Assembly: GCF_900155545.1 (NCBI RefSeq)
Contig: NZ_LT732526.1
Location: 225,573-289,572, forward strand
DNA: 64,000 bases
Direction of reading: 5' to 3'
From: Clostridium sp. Marseille-P2415
Lineage (GTDB): Bacteria; Bacillota; Clostridia; Lachnospirales; Lachnospiraceae
How positions within the stretch are numbered: position 1 is the stretch's first letter; every line of letters begins with the position of its first letter. The translations under genes were made by a program, and so were the position numbers. This document shows, in pieces, positions 34,061 to 43,085 of this stretch. The notes beneath the pieces are model-generated. The model did no database searches and was not told where the DNA came from. It was given only the letters and a program-made list of their open reading frames with translations.

Positions 34061-34350
34061 AAATAGTGAAAAAGCAATGAAGAGAAATAGTACATATACA
34101 GGAAATTTCAGAGAGAAGATGGATGGTGCGAATCTTCATTTTAGTATATCGAAGCAGTCTCGGAGCTTTGAACCGAACGATGATTTACCTGATCCGGAGC
34201 GGTAGATGGTTTAGTAGGCTTCAACGTATTCCCACGTTACAGGGACACGATATGATGGTATCGTAGAGAGTGCAGAGATTTCTCTGAATTTAGGTGGTAA
34301 CACGGATTGTACATTCGCCCTAAACGTTTCGACGTTTAGGGCTTTTTTGT
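34061..34350 (+). promoter_or_regulatory. T-box riboswitch, probable alanine specifier
   Basis: The conserved T-box AGGTGGTAACACGG lies at 34292-34305. Stem I carries an AGTA (loop E) near 34090 opposite GAA-GCA at 34151-34156, so the specifier reads GCA (Ala). The antiterminator bulge TGGT (34295-34298) would pair with a tRNA ending ACCA, which fits tRNA-Ala with A73. A terminator GCCCTAAACGT/ACGTTTAGGGC plus six T (34317-34348) follows. Uncharged tRNA-Ala should allow transcription of the alanine aminotransferase gene downstream. The specifier assignment is by eye. Confidence 0.9.
34317..34348 (+). terminator. T-box attenuator terminator
   Basis: An 11-bp stem GCCCTAAACGT/ACGTTTAGGGC with a TTCG loop is followed by TTTTTT. 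The left arm is close enough to the T-box to compete with the antiterminator. Confidence 0.92.
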
Positions 34351-34392
34351 TACTTTCACTTTTTAAATCATACAGAAAGAGGGTACATAATT

Positions 34393-35610
34393 ATGAGAAA
34401 TTTTGAAAAGTCAAGTAAGCTTAATAATGTTTGCTATGATATCAGAGGGCCGGTCATGGACGAGGCCAATCGAATGATCGGTCAGGGCATTGATATTTTA
34501 AAATTAAACATCGGGAATCCCGCACCATTTGGTTTTCGGGCACCGGAAGAGCTTTTAAAACAGATGAATGAAAATTTATCGGATACAGAGGGGTATTCAG
34601 ACTCCAAAGGTCTGCCGTCTGCCAGAATGGCGGTCGTAAAGTATTGCAGGAAAAAAGGGATCGAACATGTTTCGGCGGACGATGTGTATACGGGAAATGG
34701 CGTAAGTGAGCTGATTACATTATCCATGCAGGGGCTTTTAAATTATGGGGATGAAATCCTGGTCCCTTCTCCGGATTATCCTTTATGGACAGCATCGGTG
34801 ACTCTTGCAGGCGGTACCGCCGTACATTATGTTTGCGATGAGGGTGCGGAATGGTATCCGGACATCCATGATATAAAGAGCAAAATTACGGACAGGACAA
34901 AAGGAATTGTCATCATCAATCCCAATAACCCTACCGGTACCTTATACCCCAAAGCTATACTGGAGGAAATTGTGGAGCTTTCCCGTCAAAACGGACTCAT
35001 TATTTTTGCCGATGAAATTTATGACAGACTTGTGTTAGACGGTTTGGAGCATGTTTCAATCGCCTCCCTCGCACCGGATTTATTAACAATTACATTCAAT
35101 GGTCTGTCAAAATCGCATTTGATCGCAGGATACCGCTGCGGCTGGATGAGCCTCTGCGGTGATAAATCCTTTGCAAAGGGTTATGTGGAAGGAATCAATC
35201 TGCTTTCCTCTATGAGACTTTGCTCCAATGTTCCCGCCCAGTCGGTGATCGGTATGGCATTGGAGATGGAAGAGGAAACCAGGAAGCTGCTGATCCCAGG
35301 CGGAAGGATATACGACCAAAGAGAATATATTTATCAGGCGTTAAATGAAATACCGGGAATTTCAGTGATAAAACCCAAAGCAGCTTTTTACATGTTCCCT
35401 AAAATTGATGTTGACAGATTTCACATATACGATGACGAAAAATTTGTCCTGGACTTTTTAAAGGATAAGAAGATCCTGTTGACTCATGGCGGCGGTTTCC
35501 ACTGGGAAAAACCGGATCATTTCAGAGTTGTCTATCTGCCGGAGCTGGATCAGCTAAAAACGGCATGTGATAAGCTGGCGGATTTCATGTCATACTACAG
35601 GCAAATGTAA
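34393..35610 (+). CDS. alaA: Alanine aminotransferase (AlaA-like)
   Basis: The 405-residue fold-type I PLP enzyme is very close to E. coli AlaA by motif: EKSSKLNNVCYDIRGPV, LKLNIGNPAPFGF, DVYTGNGVSELI, DYPLWTASVTLAGG, INPNNPTGT and ADEIYDRL. The PLP lysine is in FNGLSKSHLIAGYRCGW. It interconverts pyruvate and alanine with glutamate. The upstream T-box that seems to read tRNA-Ala supports a role in alanine synthesis. The stretch after the PLP lysine (SHLIAGYR) differs from the common TYRVAGFR. The nitroreductase gene follows by 32 bases. Confidence 0.92.
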   Translation: MRNFEKSSKLNNVCYDIRGPVMDEANRMIGQGIDILKLNIGNPAPFGFRAPEELLKQMNENLSDTEGYSDSKGLPSARMAVVKYCRKKGIEHVSADDVYTGNGVSELITLSMQGLLNYGDEILVPSPDYPLWTASVTLAGGTAVHYVCDEGAEWYPDIHDIKSKITDRTKGIVIINPNNPTGTLYPKAILEEIVELSRQNGLIIFADEIYDRLVLDGLEHVSIASLAPDLLTITFNGLSKSHLIAGYRCGWMSLCGDKSFAKGYVEGINLLSSMRLCSNVPAQSVIGMALEMEEETRKLLIPGGRIYDQREYIYQALNEIPGISVIKPKAAFYMFPKIDVDRFHIYDDEKFVLDFLKDKKILLTHGGGFHWEKPDHFRVVYLPELDQLKTACDKLADFMSYYRQM

Positions 35611-35642
35611 AGAGCAGATTCCAGAAAGAAAGGAGTGTTTCC

Positions 35643-36185
35643 ATGTTGAAACAAATTGAAAACAGAAGAAGTATCCGGAAATATTTAGAAAAACAAGTGG
35701 AAGAAGAAAAGCTGTTCCATATTTTAGAAAGTGCTAGATTGGCGCCTTCCGGAAGCAATACCCAGCCATGGCATTTTATTATCGTGAAATCGGAAGAAAC
35801 CAGAAGGAAGTTATCCCTTGCTGATCATGATCAAAAATGGATGATGACGGCTCCGGTGTTCATCGTGTGCGTAGCAGATATTCGCTGCCGTGTTGATAAA
35901 GACGCGGATATTTGTCTGGATGAGAACAGTCCGGAACCAGAGCTGAAACAAATTATAAGAGATACGGCCATTGCCATAGAACATATGCTGCTGGAAGCGG
36001 AATATCTGGGTTTATCCACCTGTTGGACCGCCTGGTACGATCAAAAGGATATCAGGCCGGTTTTAAACATACCGGAAGATAAATACGTATGCGGCATCGT
36101 TACATTAGGGTACGGAAATGAAGCTCCCAAGCAGCGGCCAAGAAAAAATCCGGAGGAAATCGTCAGATACGAAAAATGGCAGTAA
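35643..36185 (+). CDS. Nitroreductase-family flavoprotein
   Basis: The 180-residue protein shows the FMN-binding pattern RRSIRKYLEKQVEEEKL, ARLAPSGSNTQPWHFIIV and GIVTLGYGNEAPKQRPRK of the nitroreductase family. It should be a dimeric cytoplasmic FMN enzyme using NAD(P)H; natural substrates may be quinones, enones or nitro compounds. GAAAGGAGTG precedes the ATG. It probably shares the alaA transcript and thus the T-box control, though no metabolic link is evident. Confidence 0.88.
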   Translation: MLKQIENRRSIRKYLEKQVEEEKLFHILESARLAPSGSNTQPWHFIIVKSEETRRKLSLADHDQKWMMTAPVFIVCVADIRCRVDKDADICLDENSPEPELKQIIRDTAIAIEHMLLEAEYLGLSTCWTAWYDQKDIRPVLNIPEDKYVCGIVTLGYGNEAPKQRPRKNPEEIVRYEKWQ

Positions 36186-36210
36186 TATTGGCATAAGTCC
36201 ATGGGACATG

Positions 36211-37464
36211 CTACTTAAGGATCCCCAGTCTGAGTTTCCATACAAGGATCCGGATTACCGAAGCGTCGATCCGTTCTTCTTTTAGAGTCCCGTTATTCAG
36301 GGCATTTAAGACCGCAGGAATCTGTGTATCAAAGTCAGTAGCAACCAGTAAATCGTTTCCGGCAGTAATGGCAAGGACGGCAGAATCAACATCCGGGGTT
36401 TCATTCTTAATGGCATCCATGCTAAGGTCATCGGTCATAATGACTCCTTCAAAGTGAAAAGATTCCCTTAAAATTTCATGAACAGCGGGGGAAAGAGAGG
36501 CCGGATATTTCTCATCCATGGAAGTTACAATATTATGGGATACCAGTACACTGTCAGCACCGGCTTCCATACCGGCCCGGAAGGGAAGGAAATCACTCCG
36601 GACAAACTGGTCATAATCTCTGTTATCCGTAGCAGCTCCCGTATGGGTATCCGCATTGCTGCCATAGCCTGGGAAATGTTTCAGCGTGCTGCCGATCCGC
36701 TCCTTTTTCATTTCTTCAATGACTGTTCTGACGTAATCAGCCGTAGCCCCGGCCTCCCGGCCAAAGGACCGGCGGTAGATAAAATCATTGGGATCGGTAG
36801 AGACATCACAGACCGGAGCCAGGTTCACATTGATGCCAAGTCCAAGCAGGAGGGCAGCCTTTTCCCTGGTATCGGCCTGAATGGCTTCAAAGCCGCCCTG
36901 CTTATACAGATCCTGGGGGGACTTAAATGGTTCATTTCGGAAGGCTGTATATTTGCTGACGCGGCACACTGTTCCGCCTTCCTCATCCACTCCAATGAGC
37001 AGGGGGATGGGAGAGGAAATCTGGTAGCTTTTGATGAGCTCCCGGATGCTGGTTTTTGTCTCATCCTTAAAATCATCCCCGAACAGGATATAACCGCCCG
37101 GATGATAATTCTTAATATCCTCGATGGCGCTGTTCTTACGCAGGCGGACAAAAAACATCTGGCCAACTTTTTCCTCCGGAGTCATGCCGGAGAGCAGCTC
37201 TCTGGCTCTGGCCTTATAGGAATCACCGCCCGAGGCAGAATCCGTCTGTCCGGCGGTTTCGATAGCGGAGGTCTCTGCAGAAGAGGGTTCTGTTATGGTT
37301 TCTGCGGGATTTGGAGCAGCGGCTGCACCGGTTCCGTTGGCAGTCTGTCCGGAGTCCTCCGTGATCCGGTTATCTGATTGATTAGAATCCGGAAAGGACT
37401 TCGTGCAGCCTGTCAAAAGGAGCGGCACAAGGAAAAGTATAAATAGATAGTTGTATGATTTCAT
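36211..37464 (-). CDS. GH3 beta-N-acetylhexosaminidase-like lipoprotein (NagZ family)
   Basis: The 417-residue protein has a lipoprotein signal with lipobox LLTGC (about residues 14-20), a Ser/Thr/Ala/Glu-rich linker and a GH3 domain. KHFPGYGSNADTH and the nucleophile region VIMTDDLSMDAI are present. NagZ-type enzymes remove GlcNAc from peptidoglycan pieces; lipid-anchored forms act outside Gram-positive cells. The ATG at 37464 fits the signal peptide. It lies 84 bases after the SGNH gene on the same strand and may be the last gene of that cell-surface operon. Confidence 0.88.
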   Translation of the reverse strand: MKSYNYLFILFLVPLLLTGCTKSFPDSNQSDNRITEDSGQTANGTGAAAAPNPAETITEPSSAETSAIETAGQTDSASGGDSYKARARELLSGMTPEEKVGQMFFVRLRKNSAIEDIKNYHPGGYILFGDDFKDETKTSIRELIKSYQISSPIPLLIGVDEEGGTVCRVSKYTAFRNEPFKSPQDLYKQGGFEAIQADTREKAALLLGLGINVNLAPVCDVSTDPNDFIYRRSFGREAGATADYVRTVIEEMKKERIGSTLKHFPGYGSNADTHTGAATDNRDYDQFVRSDFLPFRAGMEAGADSVLVSHNIVTSMDEKYPASLSPAVHEILRESFHFEGVIMTDDLSMDAIKNETPDVDSAVLAITAGNDLLVATDFDTQIPAVLNALNNGTLKEERIDASVIRILVWKLRLGILK

Positions 37465-37548
37465 GAAATTCCTCTCTGACCGATCTGATGCTGGAAGCAA
37501 TCTGTTTTTGTTTCATTATATAGTTTCAGGAAGCAATGGTCAAGGGAA

Positions 37549-38514
37549 TCAATTCCGGCCTGTCAGAGTTAAATAATTTTTCAGTTCCCGGTTCCAGGAA
37601 GCATATTGTTCTTCTTTGCGGCGGTCTTTCAGATCCGTGTGTTCGGTCAGGCAGGTTCCTATATAGTCCGATACTTTTCTGGCTCCAAAGTAGTTCAAAT
37701 GGTCCCCCTCATCCCGGGAATCTTTTGCCCAGTCGATATTCAGGGCATCAATATTTAAATTCAGGTCAATATAAGTCAGCTGATGTTCTTTCGCAAAGGA
37801 AGCGGCAGCATTATGCTTGGAATAGGTCCAGCACTTTGGTGAGGGAGCACTGTAAAGGATCAATTGAATGTGTTTCTCCCCGCAGAGTTCCGCGATCTTA
37901 TTGAGATAGAATAAAGGCTGTTCTCCGATTTGGCAGATATCATCTGTTTTATTTACATAAGGCCCGCTTTTGTATGGCTTAACAATGGCACTGTATTCAT
38001 ATCCTTTATAAACAGTTACCGGTCCCTGCTTTGCTTTCCGGCCCAGATTTTTTAACATATAAAAGTGAAAATATTTCCAGCTGTTATGGTATTTATAGAT
38101 AGGAAAGATTTTTTTTGCTGCTTCATCGGCAGTAGTCTCAAGGGCATTGATGTATTTGAAATCCCGGTAAAATGCATTGGTTTCCAATAATACTACCTTT
38201 GGCGATTGATTTTGCAGCAGCCGTTCAAGCAGATAATAAGTGTCCTGCAGCCGTTGCCCCGGAACGCCGCAGTTATAGCCCGCATAGCCGTAAGCTTGAT
38301 AGATTTCCAGGGGAGATATGCTGACACTGCATTCACTGTCCCCGATTGCTATGTAATCAATGGTGTCTTTTGGCTCATTTAAGATGCCGTTTGCCTTTTT
38401 ATAAAAGCCGTTTTCCATGCTGTTATATGGAAGAAGCAGATAGGATCCTGCGTACAATAAAAGGAAAAGGCCTGCTAAAAATAATGTTGTTTTTATAAGA
38501 TTTCCGGTTCGCAT
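37549..38514 (-). CDS. SGNH-like membrane-anchored acyltransferase/esterase (AlgJ/DltD-like role)
   Basis: The 321-residue protein has one N-terminal membrane helix (about 8-28) and then an extracytoplasmic SGNH-type domain. The GDS motif is in YIAIGDSECSVSISPLEIY and the Asp/His block in DEGDHLNYFGA. SGNH proteins paired with MBOAT acyltransferases (AlgI-AlgJ/X, PatA-PatB, DltB-DltD) complete transfer of an acyl group to an outside polymer. It begins 11 bases after the MBOAT gene. An AGAGGTGA site precedes the ATG. Confidence 0.8.
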   Translation of the reverse strand: MRTGNLIKTTLFLAGLFLLLYAGSYLLLPYNSMENGFYKKANGILNEPKDTIDYIAIGDSECSVSISPLEIYQAYGYAGYNCGVPGQRLQDTYYLLERLLQNQSPKVVLLETNAFYRDFKYINALETTADEAAKKIFPIYKYHNSWKYFHFYMLKNLGRKAKQGPVTVYKGYEYSAIVKPYKSGPYVNKTDDICQIGEQPLFYLNKIAELCGEKHIQLILYSAPSPKCWTYSKHNAAASFAKEHQLTYIDLNLNIDALNIDWAKDSRDEGDHLNYFGARKVSDYIGTCLTEHTDLKDRRKEEQYASWNRELKNYLTLTGRN

Positions 38515-38525
38515 CCATTCACCTC

Positions 38526-40109
38526 TTAAAATCCGGCATAAATCAATTTTGCCGGTAAATATCCATCCCCATAAGCGCCCAGAATAATGACTGTCAGAAT
38601 GGCAGCATAAAGAAAGCCCCAGCGGGCAAACAGATTCCAGCCGGAAATTTTCCCGCGTATGGAGATCCCTTTTTCGTGTATCACTCCGACCGCATATACC
38701 ACAAGGAAGCCAAACAGCACGGCAGTAAAATCCTGCAGGGACAGACCCAGCTTTAATAAGGATCCGTCTGTGGCCGCAGACCAGCTGAATCCGGTAAAAA
38801 TGGACCGGAACATGAGCAGACCGCTTTTTAAGCTGTCCGCTCTGAAAAATAATTCTCCGGTAAATATGATCGGAAGCATTTTCAAGGTCTGAAAGCCGCG
38901 GTACAGGGTGTTTCGACGGTCAATCTTCAGCAAGTCCGTTATCTTCTGAACCAGCGGTTCGGACAGATTGCCAAGCATGATCAAGACAAAGTAATACATG
39001 CCGAAGAAAATATAATTCCACCCGGTTCCGTGCCATAATCCGTTGCAGATCCATACCCCAAACAAAGCGATGGAAGAGGCAAGAACCTGTCCCATATGTT
39101 TCCCGAATTTCGCTCTTGAACTCTTCCCCAGTTTCTTAGCAAACCGGGTCAGGGAAATGGGATAAAAGACATAATCCTTCAGCCAGGTGCCAAGCGTGAT
39201 ATGCCAGCGTCTCCAGAATTCCGAGGCGGTTTTGGAGAAAAAGGGCTGGCGGAAGTTTTCGGGAATGATTATCCCGAACATCTCACCGGTACCGATCGTC
39301 ATATCGATGCAGCCTGAAAAATCAGCATACAGCTGGAAGGTATACAAAACAGCAGCCACAAGGATGGGAATCCCGCTATATTGGCCGGGATTGCCAAAAA
39401 CCGTTTCTGCAAGCATGTTCAGACGGTCAGCGATAACGAGCTTTTTAAATAATCCCCATAGCATTCTCTGTATTCCGAAGGTAACATTTTTATATTCCAG
39501 GGGCCTTCCCTGATGCAGAACCGCCGCCGTCTGGGAATACCGGCAGATCGGCCCTTCCATGATCGCCGGGAAAAATGACAGGTATAAGGCCAGCCTGCCT
39601 AAATGGTCATCTGCCTCTATTTTCTCATAATAGACATCGATCAGGTACGAGACGGCCTGCAGGGTATAAAAGGATATGCCGATCGGTAAGGCAAATTTCA
39701 TTTCCGGCAATAGCTTTGGGAAAGATGCCGCTTTTAATAGCAGATTCATATTTTCGCAAAAGAAACCGGAGTATTTTAGAAGCAGTAAAATACCAAGCTG
39801 CAATCCGATCCCAAACCATAATATCCTGCGCTGCTTCTTTGAACAGGCTGATTTCAGTGCCTTTTTGTCATCCCAGTCCGGTTCCTTTAACCCATAGTCT
39901 TTTTTACAGGAAGAAAGCCAAAGTCCTGTGTGATGAATGGAAAGGGTAGAAAAAAGTAAGTATACCAGGAGCTTTCCGCTTATGGAGAGGAAAAAAACAT
40001 AACTGGCAAGCAGCAGTACTTTATAACGGTGACGCATGGGCGCAAGCTGATATGCCAGAAGTACGGCCGGCAAAAAGATAAAAAGGTACAATATTGAATC
40101 GTAAGCCAT
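38526..40109 (-). CDS. MBOAT acyltransferase, AlgI-type
   Basis: The 527-residue protein has about 11 membrane helices and the MBOAT core: LPIGISFYTLQAVSYLIDVYY, SEFWRRWHITLGTWLKDYVFYP and the catalytic His in CNGLWHGTGWNYIFFG. AlgI/DltB-type proteins pass an acyl group from a cytoplasmic carrier across the membrane to a surface polymer. By motif and length it is nearer AlgI than DltB. The carrier protein gene ends four bases upstream and its coding end carries this gene's ribosome binding site (AGAGGAC). The donor is presumably the acyl or aminoacyl group loaded on that carrier. Confidence 0.88.
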   Translation of the reverse strand: MAYDSILYLFIFLPAVLLAYQLAPMRHRYKVLLLASYVFFLSISGKLLVYLLFSTLSIHHTGLWLSSCKKDYGLKEPDWDDKKALKSACSKKQRRILWFGIGLQLGILLLLKYSGFFCENMNLLLKAASFPKLLPEMKFALPIGISFYTLQAVSYLIDVYYEKIEADDHLGRLALYLSFFPAIMEGPICRYSQTAAVLHQGRPLEYKNVTFGIQRMLWGLFKKLVIADRLNMLAETVFGNPGQYSGIPILVAAVLYTFQLYADFSGCIDMTIGTGEMFGIIIPENFRQPFFSKTASEFWRRWHITLGTWLKDYVFYPISLTRFAKKLGKSSRAKFGKHMGQVLASSIALFGVWICNGLWHGTGWNYIFFGMYYFVLIMLGNLSEPLVQKITDLLKIDRRNTLYRGFQTLKMLPIIFTGELFFRADSLKSGLLMFRSIFTGFSWSAATDGSLLKLGLSLQDFTAVLFGFLVVYAVGVIHEKGISIRGKISGWNLFARWGFLYAAILTVIILGAYGDGYLPAKLIYAGF

Positions 40110-40113
40110 CTTT

Positions 40114-40341
40114 TTAGTCCTCTTGCAATCGATTGATCATACTCCATATGGCTTTTGCAGAATTGAAGTTAACAGGTACCATGTCCATGGGAGTGATTTC
40201 GATGCAAAAAGCATCTTCTAACTCCGGTATGAGAGATAGTATGGAAAATGAATCCAGAAGACCTCCGTCAATCAGCCTGGTCTCTGTTTCATAATCAATG
40301 CTCGGGTTAATTTCCTTTAAGATATTTAATAATTGCTCCAT
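40114..40341 (-). CDS. Acyl/aminoacyl carrier protein (DltC-like)
   Basis: This is a 75-residue acidic helical protein with the phosphopantetheine serine in GGLLDSFSILSLIPELEDAF. Its size and motif are like DltC. AAGGAG nine bases before the ATG at 40341 is preferred to an in-frame start at 40362. It lies between the decarboxylase and MBOAT genes, so it is likely the shuttle loaded by the adenylating ligase. Confidence 0.87.
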   Translation of the reverse strand: MEQLLNILKEINPSIDYETETRLIDGGLLDSFSILSLIPELEDAFCIEITPMDMVPVNFNSAKAIWSMINRLQED

Positions 40342-40365
40342 ATTTATAATCTCCTTTATCATTTC

Positions 40366-41583
40366 TTATGCCTGAAAGTAATTTAAGACATCCGTCTGCA
40401 GATTGGGTCTGGCTATACGGAATTTATCATGCTCTGAATACAATAGTACTTTTGGCAATTCGCGGCTTAAAAATAAGGACATGCCTTCTGTGACCGAATA
40501 AGCGCCTGCCTTTTGAAAGATCAGTTTATCCCCCGGTTTAAGGCCGGTAAAAGGGTATTGCTTCACCAGGACATCATTTACCGTGCATAAAGAGCCGCAG
40601 ACCGTCCATTCCTTTGTTTCTCCGTCACGGGAATTGAAATGAAGGATGGGAGGCTTTTTCATAGCCAGCATCTGCCCATAATAGTTTAAATGGTGAATGC
40701 CGCCGTCAACGATGCAATAGGGCTGACCGTCATTTATCTTCATATCTGCCACGCTCGTGACATATGAGCCGCAGGAAGCGGCGATGAACCTTCCCATTTC
40801 CAATGTGATCTTCCCTCCGAATGTAAGCTGTTTTAAGAGCGCTGCAAGGGTATTCAGCATAAAATCCTCCTCATTTTTATAGCCGGATGAATCAGGCGGA
40901 TCTTCCGCCTTATCCTCTTTAAAATAACACACAGGAAGGCCGGGGCCATACTCGATTTTCTTAACAGTAAAATCATATTGATTTTTTAAATCAGAACAAA
41001 GCTGATCCAGCATATTCAGTTCTTTTTCCAGTTTTGCTGCGGATTTTTTCTGTGTGCCTGAAAAGAACTGAATGCCTTCCAGGCTTATGAAATCATAAGG
41101 ACTTTTCTCCGCAATCTGACGTATCGATGTCTCATCCATGCCAAATTGATTTCCCGATGTCAGCCGCAGGAGTACCCGGACAGGCAGGCGGTGTTTTTGG
41201 GCATAACCTTTAATATGCTGCCATTGGGAGAGAGATTCAATGGTATAGATGATCTGATTTCCGTACCGGTCAAGGGCATATTCCATATCTTTCGGATTTT
41301 TATGTACACCGGACATGACGATCTTATTCATATTTATATGGGCTCTCTCACAGATATGGAATTCTCCGGGAGAGCAGACTTCAAAAGAATCAGCCAATTC
41401 CTCCAGTTCTTTGATTACAAAGGGATTGGCTTTCATGGCATAGCATAATTCCACGTCCCTGCCAAGAGCTGTTCTGATCTTACGGATCTGCCGGGCCAGG
41501 ATATCCGTATCAAAAATATAGAAGGGAGTCTGGTACTGACTGATTGCATCAGCAAATTTTTTTTCGTTCCAGATTGTTTTCAT
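40366..41583 (-). CDS. Fold-type III PLP-dependent amino acid decarboxylase
   Basis: The 405-residue protein has the alanine-racemase-type barrel with PLP lysine in LCYAMKANPFVI, the phosphate region EMGRFIAASCG and the C-terminal catalytic Cys/Asp block CGSLCTVNDVL. Relatives include diaminopimelate, ornithine and arginine decarboxylases and BtrK, which decarboxylates glutamate bound to a carrier protein. The start overlaps the ligase stop by four bases (ATGA). The specificity helix cannot be assigned by eye. Being between a ligase and a carrier protein, it may make the amino acid or amine to be loaded, or act on the loaded carrier. Confidence 0.85.
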   Translation of the reverse strand: MKTIWNEKKFADAISQYQTPFYIFDTDILARQIRKIRTALGRDVELCYAMKANPFVIKELEELADSFEVCSPGEFHICERAHINMNKIVMSGVHKNPKDMEYALDRYGNQIIYTIESLSQWQHIKGYAQKHRLPVRVLLRLTSGNQFGMDETSIRQIAEKSPYDFISLEGIQFFSGTQKKSAAKLEKELNMLDQLCSDLKNQYDFTVKKIEYGPGLPVCYFKEDKAEDPPDSSGYKNEEDFMLNTLAALLKQLTFGGKITLEMGRFIAASCGSYVTSVADMKINDGQPYCIVDGGIHHLNYYGQMLAMKKPPILHFNSRDGETKEWTVCGSLCTVNDVLVKQYPFTGLKPGDKLIFQKAGAYSVTEGMSLFLSRELPKVLLYSEHDKFRIARPNLQTDVLNYFQA

Positions 41584-43085
41584 CCGCGCATCTCCAATAG
41601 TTTTTTTCTGTCGATCTTTCCGTTTGCAGTCAGAGGTAATTCAGGCAGGGGAAAGAATGCGGACGGAATCATATAGGAAGGCAATGACTCCTTCATCCTG
41701 CCTGCAATTTGTTTCCCCTCCATACTTCCCACATAAAACGCAGTGATCCTGTTTTTCGCTGTATCAAAAACGCAGCATGCTCTTTGGATGTCCGGATAGC
41801 TGTTCAGGGTGAGTTCAATTTCTTCCAGTTCAATGCGGTGTCCCATATGCTTGATCTGAAAGTCCTTCCGGCCTGCAAAACACAGCTCTCCCTTCTCATT
41901 GTAAAAGGCAAGATCACCGGTCCGGTAAACCGTCTCAAGGTAATGCGTGTTCAGCGGATTTTGCACAAAAGCCTGTCTGGTTTGTTCCGGGTTGTTGTAA
42001 TACCCCAAAGCCAAGGCTGTGCCGGATACACAAATTTCGCCAATCGTTTCTTTCTCTGTAACCAGTTTGTCCTCCTGGTTCAACAGGAAGACTTTTTCAT
42101 TGGGAAACGCTTTTCCGATGGGCAGCATTTCATCCGGATCCAATTCCCGGCCGATGCGGTAATAGGTGCAGTTGCAGGTGATTTCCGTCGGGCCGTATAA
42201 ATTCACGTACTCTGCATGGGGGAGGTACGACTGCCAGAGCTTTAAATGCTTGATTGGCATTGCCTCACCGCTGAATAATATTTTGTTTACTGCGGAAGGC
42301 ACTTTATAAGTGAGCCCCTTTAACTGCGTTACCATGCATAGTGCGGAAACCGCCCATATCAAGGTTGTTACCCTGTATTCACAGATGTAGTCGAGCAGCT
42401 GCGTGGGGATGGAAAAAAGCCTTTTGGGTATGATGACCATGGCTGCCCCTGTTTTAAGGGCTGCATAAATATCCTTTACGGATACATCAAAATCAAAGGG
42501 GGCCTGATTTCCGATGATGTCGTCCTCAGTAATATGAAACATGGAAGGAAAGTACTCCATAAAATCAATGACAGAACGGTGGCTGACTAAAACCCCTTTT
42601 GGTACGCCGGTGGAACCCGAAGTAAAATTGCAGTATAAAGGATCGATATCCTGAGACAAGTTACGGATAAGCCGTAATGTTTCTTCTGATATACCGCTTT
42701 TCACAATGTCATAATAGGAAAGCACTCTCCCGGTAAATCCAATGTCCGGCAGCGCGGTTTTTAAATCGCCAGGCGTAATGATGCAGTCTGTATCTGCAAT
42801 GTTTAATATCTGCCGGATCCGGTCTGCCGGCTGATCCGGGTTTATTAAGATATAAAAGCATCCGGCGTAAACAATTCCCATGAATGCAGTCAATGCCTCT
42901 ACGCTTTTATCCATAAAGACAGCCACCGGACGGCCGGGAGATACTGAGGAAGCAAGAAAACTGCCGATTCGCTTGGCATTTGACAGCAGGTCTTTATAAG
43001 AACAGCTTTTTTCCGGGTCTGTCACGGCTGTTTTATCCGGAAATTTTCGGGCGGAATGTTCTAAATATTCCAAAACATTTCTCAT
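41580..43085 (-). CDS. Amino acid adenylating ligase (DltA-like)
   Basis: The 501-residue protein is a stand-alone adenylation domain. The P-loop is CNFTSGSTGVPKGVLVSH, A4 is FDFDVSVKDIY, A5 NLYGPTEITCN, A7 YRTGDLA and A10 LPLTANGKIDRK with the catalytic Lys. It activates a carboxylate with ATP and loads the carrier protein. The overall pattern is like DltA, but residues in its D-alanine pocket differ (Lys in FDVSVKDIY where DltA has Met, Ser in ILFSGEAMP where DltA has Cys), so the substrate may not be D-Ala. It overlaps both neighbours by four bases. Confidence 0.87.
   Translation of the reverse strand: MRNVLEYLEHSARKFPDKTAVTDPEKSCSYKDLLSNAKRIGSFLASSVSPGRPVAVFMDKSVEALTAFMGIVYAGCFYILINPDQPADRIRQILNIADTDCIITPGDLKTALPDIGFTGRVLSYYDIVKSGISEETLRLIRNLSQDIDPLYCNFTSGSTGVPKGVLVSHRSVIDFMEYFPSMFHITEDDIIGNQAPFDFDVSVKDIYAALKTGAAMVIIPKRLFSIPTQLLDYICEYRVTTLIWAVSALCMVTQLKGLTYKVPSAVNKILFSGEAMPIKHLKLWQSYLPHAEYVNLYGPTEITCNCTYYRIGRELDPDEMLPIGKAFPNEKVFLLNQEDKLVTEKETIGEICVSGTALALGYYNNPEQTRQAFVQNPLNTHYLETVYRTGDLAFYNEKGELCFAGRKDFQIKHMGHRIELEEIELTLNSYPDIQRACCVFDTAKNRITAFYVGSMEGKQIAGRMKESLPSYMIPSAFFPLPELPLTANGKIDRKKLLEMRG

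Noticed and set aside
36478-37377. Long plus-strand ORF (299 codons) opposite the GH3 gene
   Set aside because: The minus strand encodes GH3 motifs and a lipobox over the same bases; the plus frame lacks a ribosome binding site and family motifs.
37549-43085. Naming the operon genes dltABCD
   Set aside because: The decarboxylase, AlgI-like MBOAT, altered ligase pocket and lack of a true DltD make the standard symbols misleading.
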